Source: Ectobacillus funiculus (GTDB lineage Bacteria; Bacillota; Bacilli; Bacillales; Bacillaceae_G). From it: a stretch of 64,000 bases of DNA. Below the pieces are notes generated by a model. That model was given only the letters and a program-made list of their open reading frames with translations, did no database searches and had not been told where the DNA came from. Numbering within the stretch: position 1 is the first letter of the stretch; each line of letters opens with the position of its first letter. A program made the position numbers and the translations under genes. The DNA lies in NCBI RefSeq assembly GCF_004138295.1, contig NZ_SCFM01000017.1, positions 62,001 to 126,000 of the forward strand, read 5' to 3'. Below are positions 35,213 through 43,543 of the stretch, piece after piece.

Positions 35213-35304
35213 CAAGTCGTCTGACAAGCAGACAGTTTCCGGAATATAAACAAAATCAACATCCAGCCATAGAAGGAAATGGATAGATACATACCGATTT
35301 TATT

Positions 35305-36477
35305 TTAATCTTTCATTTCTGGAGATTTGACGTAAAGCCCGATTCGAACGATGGAAATATGAGGCGTTATGCTGACCTCTAGTTCGGGAAATTCCTCATT
35401 CCACTGTTTTTTAAAGCGTTCTTTCCATAGCTTCGGGTAGGTGCGATACAAGGAATTTCCAAACCCAAATATATCAGAATGAAACTGTTTCTGTGTCTTA
35501 TAAAGAGCCGATTGCATCCTTTTTTTCACGTCCATCTCTAGCAGATTTTGAACGTATTGCAATACTTTTGGATTGCCTAGATCTAAACTTGAACCATTTT
35601 CAAAAAGCTCAACTTCTGCATGAACATTCACTTTCATCTTTACTTTGCCTTGCTCAAGGATTGGCTTCACCTTTGTCTTTCCTGTTAGTAACTGGGCACC
35701 GATTTTCCCCCCTCCTTTTTCCTTTGGTACCGTGACTGTAACATTTGATTTCTCCACCTCATTGCGAAACCATAGTACCCCCCGTGTATCCCTCTCATCA
35801 ATCCACCCTACTAATTTGTCTTGACGAAAAACAGCCGTTCCGCTGATGGCAGGATTTAGCCCCGCATTCTTCCTTCCCTTTTCTGCAGGTCTTATTGCCA
35901 CTTGAGCCGCAGCAGGGGAGATACCTTCTGTCGTAAGCATATCAATAAAGTCCTTTTGCATGATCCTTAGCCCTACCCCCGCTTTCAATTCCTCCCTAAT
36001 AGCCTCTGAAGTGTATCGCTCAATGTTGGGAGCTGGTTTTAAAATGCGTGCAGCTTCTCCCTTGGAGAACAAAATAAAACCACGCAGACGTGATTCCCTT
36101 CCTCTCGCAAAGAAACTTAAGAGTGGAAAAACACCATCCTTTGCCGCCCTTTCTCCAATGATTATGTTTCGGCTATGAGAAAAGAAAATGCGACGAGGAA
36201 ATTTTTCTTGCAGTTTCCGAGAGGCATCCATCACGTTTTCTCCCGTCTCCGAAATCAGCAGAGTTGTTTCCATTTCCCCTCCAGAACCACCGGCCCCAAC
36301 AGGGCCAAGCTTCTTTGGAATTGCCACTTGAAGCGCGATACGGATTTTTCCATCACGCATCTTATCGATAGCTGTGGCAGTTACAATCGCGATATCATTA
36401 ATCTCCACCCGGCTCCAACAGCCAGCTAGTACGAGTATCATAACGCAGCAGATAACGAGGATGCCTAGTTTTCTCAT
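35305..36477 (-). CDS. Ger(x)C-family germinant receptor lipoprotein (C subunit)
   Basis: 390 residues. Signal peptide with lipobox LAGC gives lipid on Cys20, followed by WSRVEINDIAIVTATAIDK, the family hallmark. Later segments include FFSHSRNIIIGERAAKDG and the C-terminal FGNSLYRTYPKLWKERFKKQW. C subunits sit on the spore inner membrane with A and B. The A gene is 29 bp upstream on the same strand. Confidence 0.93.
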   Translation of the reverse strand: MRKLGILVICCVMILVLAGCWSRVEINDIAIVTATAIDKMRDGKIRIALQVAIPKKLGPVGAGGSGGEMETTLLISETGENVMDASRKLQEKFPRRIFFSHSRNIIIGERAAKDGVFPLLSFFARGRESRLRGFILFSKGEAARILKPAPNIERYTSEAIREELKAGVGLRIMQKDFIDMLTTEGISPAAAQVAIRPAEKGRKNAGLNPAISGTAVFRQDKLVGWIDERDTRGVLWFRNEVEKSNVTVTVPKEKGGGKIGAQLLTGKTKVKPILEQGKVKMKVNVHAEVELFENGSSLDLGNPKVLQYVQNLLEMDVKKRMQSALYKTQKQFHSDIFGFGNSLYRTYPKLWKERFKKQWNEEFPELEVSITPHISIVRIGLYVKSPEMKD

Positions 36478-36506
36478 AACGCTCCCCTTTCCTAGCCATA
36501 GCTTTT

Positions 36507-38108
36507 CTAACTTTTTCGCTGAGGTGAACGCGGACGCAATGAATGACTCATCCGTTTTCGATTCTTTTTCCCGGTTTGATCAGAACGATCCACCATTCCC
36601 CACCAAGGAACACGCACATAAATATCCTTCAAACTCGTAAGATTCAAAGGTGCCACTGGAGACAAATAAGGCACACCGAAAGAACGAAGTCGTGCCATAT
36701 GAATTAAAAGAATTAAAATTGCCACTAAGATACCATATAAACCTAATGTTGCCGCGCAAATCATCATAGGAAATCGAAGCAGCCGAATGGCGATTCCTTG
36801 ACTAAAGACCGGAAAAATAAAGGAGGATATCCCGGTAATAGAAACAACAATTACCATCGAAGCAGATACAATTCCTGCCTGTACTGCCGCCTGTCCAATG
36901 ACCAGAGCTCCCACAATACTTACCGCCTGCCCGACAGTCCTTGGCAGACGTACACCCGCTTCCCGCAATCCTTCGAAGGAAATCTCCATAATTAAAGCTT
37001 CTACAAAGGCCGGAAAAGGAACAGTTTCCCTTCCAGAAGCAACACTAAGCAATAAGGTAGTCGGAAGCATTTCTGGATGATAGGTCGTAATCGCAATATA
37101 AAGGGAGGGTAAAAGTAAAGCAATTCCTATCATACAGAAGCGGAGCCATCGGATTACCGTCGAAACCATAAAATGCTGGTAATAGTCCTCACTTGATTGC
37201 AGCATTTCATAAAAAGTAATCGGCACAATCAGCGCAAACGGTGTATTGTCAATGAGTATCCCTATCTTTCCTTCCAATAAATTAGCTGCCACCTTGTCTG
37301 GACGCTCAGTATTGTTCACCTGGGGGAAAACAGAAAAGGGATTATCCCCAATAAGTTCCTCAATATAGCCGCTTTCTAAAATTGCATCAATATCAATTCG
37401 TCTTAACCTTTCTCGCACCTCTGCTACGAGAGATGGCTCCACAACCCCGTCCAGATAGGTAATCACGATATTCGTATTTGATAATCGCCCTACCTTTATA
37501 GCTTCCATTTTGAGCTGAGAGGTTTTTAATCTTCTGCGAAGCAGACTCGTGTTGGTTCTCAAGTTTTCTGTAAAACCTTCCCTAGGACCACGGATTACCG
37601 CTTCCGTCGCTGGCTCTTCAACAGATCTCATGTCCCATCCTTTGGCGCTAATAAAAAGAGCTTGCTTTACTCCATCTAATAATAAAACGGTATCCCCGTC
37701 CAAAATATGCTCTACTGCTTCCTGAATGGTCTGTCCTATACTAACTTGAGAAACATGAATAATTTGCTCTTGCAGAAAGGTTTCCATATCCCTTAATGGA
37801 ATGTCTGCGGAAAGAAATGTCATTTTCCCAACGTTCAGCAAGGGTTTCATCACATCAGAATCAATTATTTCTGCATCTACCATGCCGTCTAAACAAATAA
37901 GCACTCCCTTTTGTATCCTGCTTAACCGAAACTCATAAAACACAATATCGGAGGATCGCTCAAAAATTCCTTTCAACTGTTTTATATCATCATGGAAATG
38001 ACCTGTAAGTTGATCATATTTTGCATCATCTTGCCGAGAACATAACTGCGGCTCATGATTTTGATTTGATTGTGAGTTCCTCTTTTTCAACCAACGCAAC
38101 ATTCCCAT
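36507..38108 (-). CDS. GerA-family germinant receptor A subunit
   Basis: 533 residues from ATG 38108 (GTG 38114 is an alternative; AGAAGGGG lies upstream). N-terminal soluble domain to about 300 (VLLLDGVKQALFISAKGWDMRSVEEP, GPREGFTENLRTNTSLLRRR), then membrane helices with PFPAFVEALIMEISFEGLREAG. A basic tail RKRMSHSLRPRSPQRK ends the protein. It recognises nutrient germinants together with the B and C subunits. Confidence 0.93.
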   Translation of the reverse strand: MGMLRWLKKRNSQSNQNHEPQLCSRQDDAKYDQLTGHFHDDIKQLKGIFERSSDIVFYEFRLSRIQKGVLICLDGMVDAEIIDSDVMKPLLNVGKMTFLSADIPLRDMETFLQEQIIHVSQVSIGQTIQEAVEHILDGDTVLLLDGVKQALFISAKGWDMRSVEEPATEAVIRGPREGFTENLRTNTSLLRRRLKTSQLKMEAIKVGRLSNTNIVITYLDGVVEPSLVAEVRERLRRIDIDAILESGYIEELIGDNPFSVFPQVNNTERPDKVAANLLEGKIGILIDNTPFALIVPITFYEMLQSSEDYYQHFMVSTVIRWLRFCMIGIALLLPSLYIAITTYHPEMLPTTLLLSVASGRETVPFPAFVEALIMEISFEGLREAGVRLPRTVGQAVSIVGALVIGQAAVQAGIVSASMVIVVSITGISSFIFPVFSQGIAIRLLRFPMMICAATLGLYGILVAILILLIHMARLRSFGVPYLSPVAPLNLTSLKDIYVRVPWWGMVDRSDQTGKKNRKRMSHSLRPRSPQRKS

Positions 38109-38250
38109 TTCCACATATCCCCTTCTATCTTCTATACATTTTTCTTATTTTGACCAGATATAAAAATAAATTTCAAGGATATACTCTAAAAATTTTGTTC
38201 ATGTTAATACTAAAGCAGGTGACAAAAAGTGGATTAGGATGGGGAAAACC

Positions 38251-39360
38251 ATGGAAAGAATCTCAATCACCCAATTGTTTATGCTTACCTTATTGTTTCA
38301 AATTGGCTCTTCTGGGATATTCGGGTTTGCTTCTGCAGCCGGGAAAGATGCTTGGCTATCTGTCTTATTGTCTACTGCACTTGGGACATGTCTCATTGGT
38401 ATATTTCTCATCTTAATGCGTCTTCAGCCGGGATTAACTCTTGTTGAATGGTTTCCTGCTCAGTTTGGTCAATGGCTTGGCACCCCTATTTCCTGGTTTT
38501 ATATGCTTATGTTTTTATACAACTCTAGTCGTACACTCGGTGATGTAAAGGACCTCATCCCAACAACTATTTTGCCAGGTACACCTAATTGGGTGATACT
38601 TAGCGTATTTATGATCGCTATCGCTTATGCTCTGTTTAGTGGAATTGAGGTTATAGCTCGTCTCGGAGAGATCATTTTGCCTGTCCTATTAGTTTTATTT
38701 TTGGTTGAGATTGTCTTAATTTTTGGATCAGATACGATCCGTATTGAACGATTACAGCCAGTTTTGGGAGAAGGATGGGACCGTGTTTGGGAAGGGGCAT
38801 GGCCAAGCGGCGCCCAGCAATCCTTTGCGGAAACCCTTGAGTTCGCTATGATTTGGACATTGACGAAACAGCCGGAACGCATCGCAAAGACGACTATTTT
38901 GGCTACTCTTTTATATGGAATTCTTCTTTCTACTTTCGATGCACTGGCCATCCTGACATTTGGTGAAGAAGTCTTTTCAAGCAGTACGTACCCCTTATAC
39001 AGGTTAGTCAAAACTATCTCTATTGCGGACTTTCTCGAGAACCTAGATGCATTAGGGATTTTGTATTTTATGGGCTTCGTCTTTTTTAAAGTGACGTTAC
39101 AAATGTATGGAGTCATTCGGGGAATACAGCAATTGTTATATCTTAGCGATAGCAGAGTTCTTGTTTTCCCTGTAAGCGTCATTGTCCTTATTTTAGGATT
39201 AACCGAATCCGAAAGCACATCGGAGCATATTGCTTCAGGTTTAGGAAGCCTTGCATATCCTTCGATAGTCCCTTGGTTTTTAATTCCTAGTTTATTATTG
39301 ATTGTGACCTGTATCCGAAAGGGCATATCCGGCAAACAAATGAAAAAAAGCAGATTATAG
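38251..39360 (+). CDS. GerB-family germinant receptor B subunit (permease-like)
   Basis: 369 residues from ATG 38251, preceded by GGATGGGGAAAACC; ATG 38239 is in frame but lacks a spaced ribosome site. Ten predicted helices with ISITQLFMLTLLFQIGSSG and the GIEVIARLGEIILPVLLVLF segment typical of endospore germination permeases. It is divergent from the A and C genes, an unusual layout for an ABC receptor operon. Confidence 0.9.
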   Translation: MERISITQLFMLTLLFQIGSSGIFGFASAAGKDAWLSVLLSTALGTCLIGIFLILMRLQPGLTLVEWFPAQFGQWLGTPISWFYMLMFLYNSSRTLGDVKDLIPTTILPGTPNWVILSVFMIAIAYALFSGIEVIARLGEIILPVLLVLFLVEIVLIFGSDTIRIERLQPVLGEGWDRVWEGAWPSGAQQSFAETLEFAMIWTLTKQPERIAKTTILATLLYGILLSTFDALAILTFGEEVFSSSTYPLYRLVKTISIADFLENLDALGILYFMGFVFFKVTLQMYGVIRGIQQLLYLSDSRVLVFPVSVIVLILGLTESESTSEHIASGLGSLAYPSIVPWFLIPSLLLIVTCIRKGISGKQMKKSRL

Positions 39361-39384
39361 TATGAATAGGAGCTGTATCTCACA

Positions 39385-39519
39385 ATGGAGCAATTTTTTT
39401 GGCCATGGCAGTCTAGAGTAATCATTCAGCATCCTTGGGCTCTACATATATTTCTCTTTTTCCTGTCTATCGTTTTATCCATCATTACGTGGGTAAGAAA
39501 GAAAAACAGGATCGAGTAA
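39385..39519 (+). CDS. 44-residue single-helix membrane protein after gerB
   Basis: ATG 39385 with AGGAG upstream, 24 bp after the gerB stop. EQFFWPWQSRVIIQHPWALH precedes a hydrophobic helix (residues 19-36) and a basic KKNRIE end. Some GerA-type receptors have a small D subunit with two helices; this has one helix and is shorter, so it may be a D-like partner of a new kind. Confidence 0.6.
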   Translation: MEQFFWPWQSRVIIQHPWALHIFLFFLSIVLSIITWVRKKNRIE

Positions 39520-39602
39520 CTAAGAATTCTACTTAGATTTAAAATGGAAGTCTATTGCTTAGGAACATACATCTATAAAACGCTTGGAAAGGAAGATGTA
39601 AA

Positions 39603-39809
39603 TTGGCAGATACAACTATCTATGTAAAAGAAGCAACAAATGAACAACCTATTCAAACATTAGAATCAATTCTTATACAGATGGATGGCGTTGAATGGAC
39701 CGATGTGAACATGGAAGATGGCGAAGTGAAGATTACATACAATGAAAGTCAAGTTACTGAGGAACAGATTATTAACAAAATTCAGCAATACGGACTGCAT
39801 CCCCTGTAA
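39603..39809 (+). CDS. HMA-like 68-residue protein lacking the CxxC motif
   Basis: TTG start with GGAAAGGAAG upstream. Beta-alpha-beta-beta-alpha-beta order (TTIYVKEATNEQPIQTLESI, GVEWTDVNMEDGEVKITYN, QVTEEQIINKIQQYGLHP) recalls CopZ-type metallochaperones. The metal-binding GMTCxxC loop is replaced by EATNEQP, so copper binding is unlikely. Function unknown. Confidence 0.65.
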   Translation: MADTTIYVKEATNEQPIQTLESILIQMDGVEWTDVNMEDGEVKITYNESQVTEEQIINKIQQYGLHPL

Positions 39810-39837
39810 TACGGAAAAAATGTCTAAAATCTGTCGT

Positions 39838-39868
39838 AAAGAAAACTCGCCGAATTGGCGAGCTTTCT
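39838..39868. terminator. Terminator made of the 5' hairpin of the dispersed repeat
   Basis: AAAGAAAACTCGCC-GAATT-GGCGAGCTTTCTTT. Only the first ~30 bp of the repeat are present, and they form a terminator between two convergent genes, immediately after the MOSC gene stop. Confidence 0.75.
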
Positions 39869-40504
39869 TTACCGGTTCTTTGTAATACGCTGCACAAGCT
39901 TATTTCTCCACGCAGGTGCCAACGCCTCTTCCGCTAGAATTTCTTTCGCCTCTCCCTCATTCCATGGGCCGTGGAAATAAATACGGTTTGTATGTAAAAC
40001 AGTCACAGATTTTCCTCGCTCTAATAGAGTGATGCTTGCATCTTTATCTACAAACCCTTCCTCAAGCACACGCATAAAATAGCCTGTATATCCAGTTTTC
40101 ACAATTTCCGCCATCAAGCCCTTACAGCCCGTATGATGGTCAATCGTAATACATGGGATCCTTCCCTGCGTTACTTGTACAATCGCTTCTCCAATTCGGT
40201 ACACATCCCCGATGTATGTATCTTCCTCTTTCATACCTATTACAGTAAAATTCTCTCCAAACGCCGGACGCGGCAAGGTGCTCCCAAATTTCTTTTCCCA
40301 TAGCGCATAGTGCTCAAACGGATAGACACAAACAGCCCGATCCACTCCGCCGTGAAATGAGGTATTGGCAACAGCATCACCATCAAACGATTCCTTTCGC
40401 AGCCAACATCCTTCTACCTCTTCTTTCCCGATTCCCGTTACGAGCGTTCCGTTCTTCAATTGTTTTGTTTTTGGAAGCCCGACACTGATTTGCAGCAGCT
40501 TCAT
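39869..40504 (-). CDS. MOSC-domain protein (YiiM/YflK type)
   Basis: 211 residues. MOSC region includes SFHGGVDRAVCVYPFEHYALWE, RPAFGENFTVIG and RIGEAIVQVTQGRIPC, with Cys near 139 as the expected sulfur/molybdenum cofactor-binding cysteine; the 3-alpha C-terminal domain follows (GYTGYFMRVLEEG). YiiM-type enzymes reduce N-hydroxylated bases. The start lies 30 bp downstream of the VOC gene. Confidence 0.85.
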   Translation of the reverse strand: MKLLQISVGLPKTKQLKNGTLVTGIGKEEVEGCWLRKESFDGDAVANTSFHGGVDRAVCVYPFEHYALWEKKFGSTLPRPAFGENFTVIGMKEEDTYIGDVYRIGEAIVQVTQGRIPCITIDHHTGCKGLMAEIVKTGYTGYFMRVLEEGFVDKDASITLLERGKSVTVLHTNRIYFHGPWNEGEAKEILAEEALAPAWRNKLVQRITKNR

Positions 40505-40534
40505 CTCATGAACCCCTTTCGTTTTGATTTCGTT

Positions 40535-40921
40535 TTACGCCTCATATAGCTCTAAAGGCAAGCCGTCTGGATCCTGAAAGAATGTGAACTGCTTGCCTGT
40601 AAGAGAATCGATTCGGATTGGCTCAACGCTCACACCATGCTCCTTCAGCTCGCATACAGCTGCTTTTATATCTGTAACTTGAAACGCTAAATGGCGCAAG
40701 CCAGCCGCTTCCGGATAACTCGGACGCTTTGGAGGATGCGGAAAAGAAAACAATTCGATTTGTCCATGCTCTCCTACCGCAAGATCCAATTTATAGGAAT
40801 CTCTCTCCTCTCGATAGATTTCACTGATAATACTGAGCCCCAGAATATTTACATAAAAGTGCTTCGACTTTTCATAATTAGAGCAAATAATCGCAGTATG
40901 ATGAATTTTTTCTATGTTCAT
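40535..40921 (-). CDS. VOC-superfamily (glyoxalase-like) protein
   Basis: 128 residues from ATG 40921 with GGAGG upstream. One VOC unit: IEKIHHTAIICSNYEKSKHF (metal His near 6-8), LFSFPHPPKRPSYPEAAGLRHLAFQV and FFQDPDGLPLELYEA with the late Glu. Resembles the YaeR/SMU1112c subgroup. Substrate unknown. Confidence 0.85.
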   Translation of the reverse strand: MNIEKIHHTAIICSNYEKSKHFYVNILGLSIISEIYREERDSYKLDLAVGEHGQIELFSFPHPPKRPSYPEAAGLRHLAFQVTDIKAAVCELKEHGVSVEPIRIDSLTGKQFTFFQDPDGLPLELYEA

Positions 40922-41152
40922 ATTCTTTCTTCCTCCATACATATGTTTTCTAAAATCCCTTAAAATATTGCTTAGCTTCTATCTTAGCATGTGCCTGTTC
41001 GTTTTCTTACTCAATGCGGGTATTCTATCCAAAAAAATTTCTCTGACACCAATGGTTCGAAACAAATTTAAAACTCTTCTATTTTTTTTAAAAGACGGAC
41101 AGAAAAAACGACATATCCCCGAATTATTATAATAGATAGGCAGATTGCTAAT

Positions 41153-41290
41153 AAAGAAAACTCGCCGACTGGCGAGCCCTGCTTTTGGACGAAGACAGAG
41201 GCGTAGTTGCACTTATACTTTGTTCCTAAAATTTCTCGCTACGTCGAATTGGCTGCCAGCTAGAAATTTATCCTTTCTTAAAGTATAAGA
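41153..41290 (+). repeat. Dispersed structured repeat, full copy
   Basis: CTCGCC-GACT-GGCGAG hairpin and ACTTT/AAAGT long-stem arms. Confidence 0.9.
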
Positions 41291-41407
41291 AACCTCTCTT
41301 ATTAGCATGTTCAATGTCAATATTATCAATTCCATGCAATATGAAGAACTATGTATCTTAATCTTAGCAAGAATACAAGTAAAAGATAACAAGGGAGAAA
41401 AATTATG

Positions 41408-41680
41408 ATGCAAAAAATAAGAAAATATGAAAACAGTGCCGAAGTATTAAGAATTTTAGCTCATCCTGTTCGTTTAGGACTGATTGAGACGATGATCACA
41501 AACGGTCCTACGAATGTAACATCCATGTACGAGGAATTTAAAATGCCGCAAAGTACAATTAGCCAGCATTTATCTAAATTAAAATCCGCAAAAATTATTT
41601 CCGGGACACGTAAAGGCTTAGAAATTTACTATGAGGTTGTTGACGACCGCGCAAAATCCATTCTTTCTACACTTGCGTAA
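41408..41680 (+). CDS. ArsR/PagR-type HTH regulator, copy 1
   Basis: 90 residues from the second of two adjacent ATGs, matching copy 2. Winged helix: SAEVLRILAHPVRLGLIETM, then VTSMYEEFKMPQSTISQHLS as the recognition helix, and GLEIYYEVVDD as the wing. No metal-binding cysteines. PagR of B. anthracis has the same build. TCTTAGCAAGA in the leader may be an operator. Confidence 0.87.
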   Translation: MQKIRKYENSAEVLRILAHPVRLGLIETMITNGPTNVTSMYEEFKMPQSTISQHLSKLKSAKIISGTRKGLEIYYEVVDDRAKSILSTLA

Positions 41681-41765
41681 GTTATCAATTCCGTACAATA
41701 TGAAGAACTATGTATCTTATCTTAGTAAGAACATAACCAAAAGATAATAAAGGAGCGAAGTTAAA

Positions 41766-42038
41766 ATGCAAAAAATAGGAAAATACGAAAACAGTGCCGA
41801 AGTATTAAAAATTTTAGCTCATCCTGTTCGTTTAGGGCTGATTGAGACAATGATCGCAAACGGTCCTACAAATGTCACATCGATGTATGAGGAATTCAAA
41901 ATGCCGCAAAGTACAATTAGCCAGCATTTATCTAAGCTGAAATCCGCAAAAATTATTTCCGGGACACGTAAAGGTCTAGAGATTTACTATGAGGTTGTTG
42001 ACGACCGCGCAAAATCCATTCTTTCTACACTTGCGTAA
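41766..42038 (+). CDS. ArsR/PagR-type HTH regulator, copy 2
   Basis: 90 residues, differing from copy 1 at only three positions (I/G near residue 5, R/K near 16, T/A near 32). AAAGGAGCGA precedes the ATG. The leader holds TCTTAGTAAGA, a perfect odd palindrome, where copy 1 has TCTTAGCAAGA. The two proteins probably bind the same site and may form heterodimers. Confidence 0.87.
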   Translation: MQKIGKYENSAEVLKILAHPVRLGLIETMIANGPTNVTSMYEEFKMPQSTISQHLSKLKSAKIISGTRKGLEIYYEVVDDRAKSILSTLA

Positions 42039-42094
42039 GCAGACGAATCGGCTTGCAGCCTAATAGCCGCAAAATAGAAGCTGTTTATGCATAC

Positions 42095-42130
42095 AGTGTC
42101 CCATAGACTGTAATCTATGGGACACTTTTA
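42095..42130 (-). terminator. Strong terminator between convergent genes
   Basis: AGTGTCCCATAGA-loop-TCTATGGGACACTTTT. Confidence 0.8.
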
Positions 42131-42140
42131 TGTACAATCG

Positions 42141-43001
42141 TCATTTATTAAAATACATCGTAATCCACTCATCGGACTGCAATCTCTTTTGCAAAGAGAA
42201 GCCAGCATTTTGAAACAAAGCAATTACATGCTCCGTATGCCATTCAACCAGGCCTGAGACAAGGAAATGATTGCTTTTTTCCAGCAGCTCATGTCTATCG
42301 ATAATTATTTTTGCCTCATCTCCTCCAATGTTAATAAAAATCCAATCAAACCAATCTTGGATACGGTAGCTTCCATCTATTAAATCAGCCTGTACAATTT
42401 GGATTTGCTTTACGCCGTTCAAATTTGCATGATGTAAGATCTCCCGTTCAACAGGCTCTAAATCTACAGCTATAACCTCCTGAGCACCTTTTAATAACGC
42501 CGCTATACTTAAAATACCTGATCCGGTTCCTAAGTCCAAGACCCTCTTCTTCGTGAAATCACGGTCTAAAATAACCTCCAAACAAGCTTGTGTTGTCCCA
42601 TGAATACCTGTTCCAAATGCCCCTTGCGGATCTAAATGCAGCGTCGCCTCCGGTTTGTACTCTTTGTCAGAACCAGCGTAGCGGATCACCCATCCGTTTT
42701 TCAGCTCAATATCTTCAAACGCTTGGTTCCACTCCTGTGTTTCCACCATCCGATATATAATCTCTTCCCTTCTAATAGATAAAAGTGCAGGAAGTATAGA
42801 AAGATATTGCTCCGGATCTTCATCCCCATACACCTTTAAATCTACCTGCTGCTGTGTATCTGTCTCAAATGCATATCCATTTTGAGTCACCTTCACCTCA
42901 ATCGGAGCCTCATAATATAAATTATAAATTCCTGCCTCATACAATCTTTGCGCGGCTTCCTCCACCTGTGTATATGGCAATGTTATGCTAAATTCATACA
43001 T
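42141..43001 (-). CDS. PrmA-like methyltransferase (50S L11 methyltransferase family)
   Basis: 286 residues. SAM-binding motif VLDLGTGSGILSIAALLKGA near 155, acidic AVDLEP at the end of beta 2, then NIGGDEAKIIIDRH in place of the usual N(I/L)xxxP catalytic loop. The N-terminal domain resembles PrmA. The canonical prmA is usually beside dnaJ, so this is probably a paralogue with another target. Confidence 0.75.
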   Translation of the reverse strand: MYEFSITLPYTQVEEAAQRLYEAGIYNLYYEAPIEVKVTQNGYAFETDTQQQVDLKVYGDEDPEQYLSILPALLSIRREEIIYRMVETQEWNQAFEDIELKNGWVIRYAGSDKEYKPEATLHLDPQGAFGTGIHGTTQACLEVILDRDFTKKRVLDLGTGSGILSIAALLKGAQEVIAVDLEPVEREILHHANLNGVKQIQIVQADLIDGSYRIQDWFDWIFINIGGDEAKIIIDRHELLEKSNHFLVSGLVEWHTEHVIALFQNAGFSLQKRLQSDEWITMYFNK

Positions 43002-43088
43002 CCTCTCACACTTCCTTTAACTCATACTGCATCAATCTCTTACTTACCTAACCGTTTTCGTTAATAATTATACAAAAAATAGAGAAAT

Positions 43089-43138
43089 ATAAAAAACATG
43101 ACGTACAAAATTCTGCGATTTTGTACGTCATGTTTTTT
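43089..43138 (-). terminator. Long perfect hairpin upstream of the methyltransferase gene
   Basis: AAAAAACATGACGTACAAAA-loop-TTTTGTACGTCATGTTTTTT, 20 bp stem. It has A/T runs on both sides and no obvious gene to terminate, since 43002-43543 is gene-free. Confidence 0.65.
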
Positions 43139-43164
43139 CTTTATATATAAGGTTAGGGGAGTAT

Positions 43165-43330
43165 CAGCTAGAAATTTATACTTTCTTAAATTGGAACAGA
43201 ATCCTCAAAATAATAGGGTAATTTGGTATAATGAATGAGGCTAATTGTTCCTCAGAAAAATCTTTATTTAAAATTTCTTACTACGTCGAATTGTCTTCTA
43301 GCTAGAAATTTATACTTTCTTAAAGTGTAA
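43165..43330 (+). repeat. Two 3' fragments of the dispersed repeat
   Basis: 43165-43193 (CAGCTAGAAATTTATACTTTC) and 43262-43330 (AAATTTCTTACTACGTCGAATT to TTAAAGTGTAA). The 15-bp GCTAATTGTTCCTCA just before the second fragment resembles part of the group II intron-like remnant near 1160. Confidence 0.7.
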
Positions 43331-43543
43331 GCTAAAAGGTAGCGGTAATGTTCCGCGTTCATTCCGCAACAATCTAGTAAAGAGGCTAATTAATTACTGA
43401 AAAACTATAAAATAACTTCAGTTTATCCTATGAAATCCTATCCTTTCCCTTTAATAACATGATAAGATTGCAGGATCACTCACAATGTTTCTATAATTTA
43501 AGGAAGGACAGGAAAAATTGACTAAGAAGGAGCGAACAGCAAA

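Larger units (their letters stand above)
41323..42040 (+). repeat. Tandem duplication of a regulator gene with its leader (period ~358 bp)
   Basis: Unit 1 (41323-41680) and unit 2 (41682-42038) share leader (CAATATGAAGAACTATGTAT) and coding sequence. Only a few codons differ. Confidence 0.9.

Noticed and set aside
38625-39425. 266-codon minus-strand ORF
   Set aside because: Antisense to gerB; composition and lack of motifs indicate a shadow.
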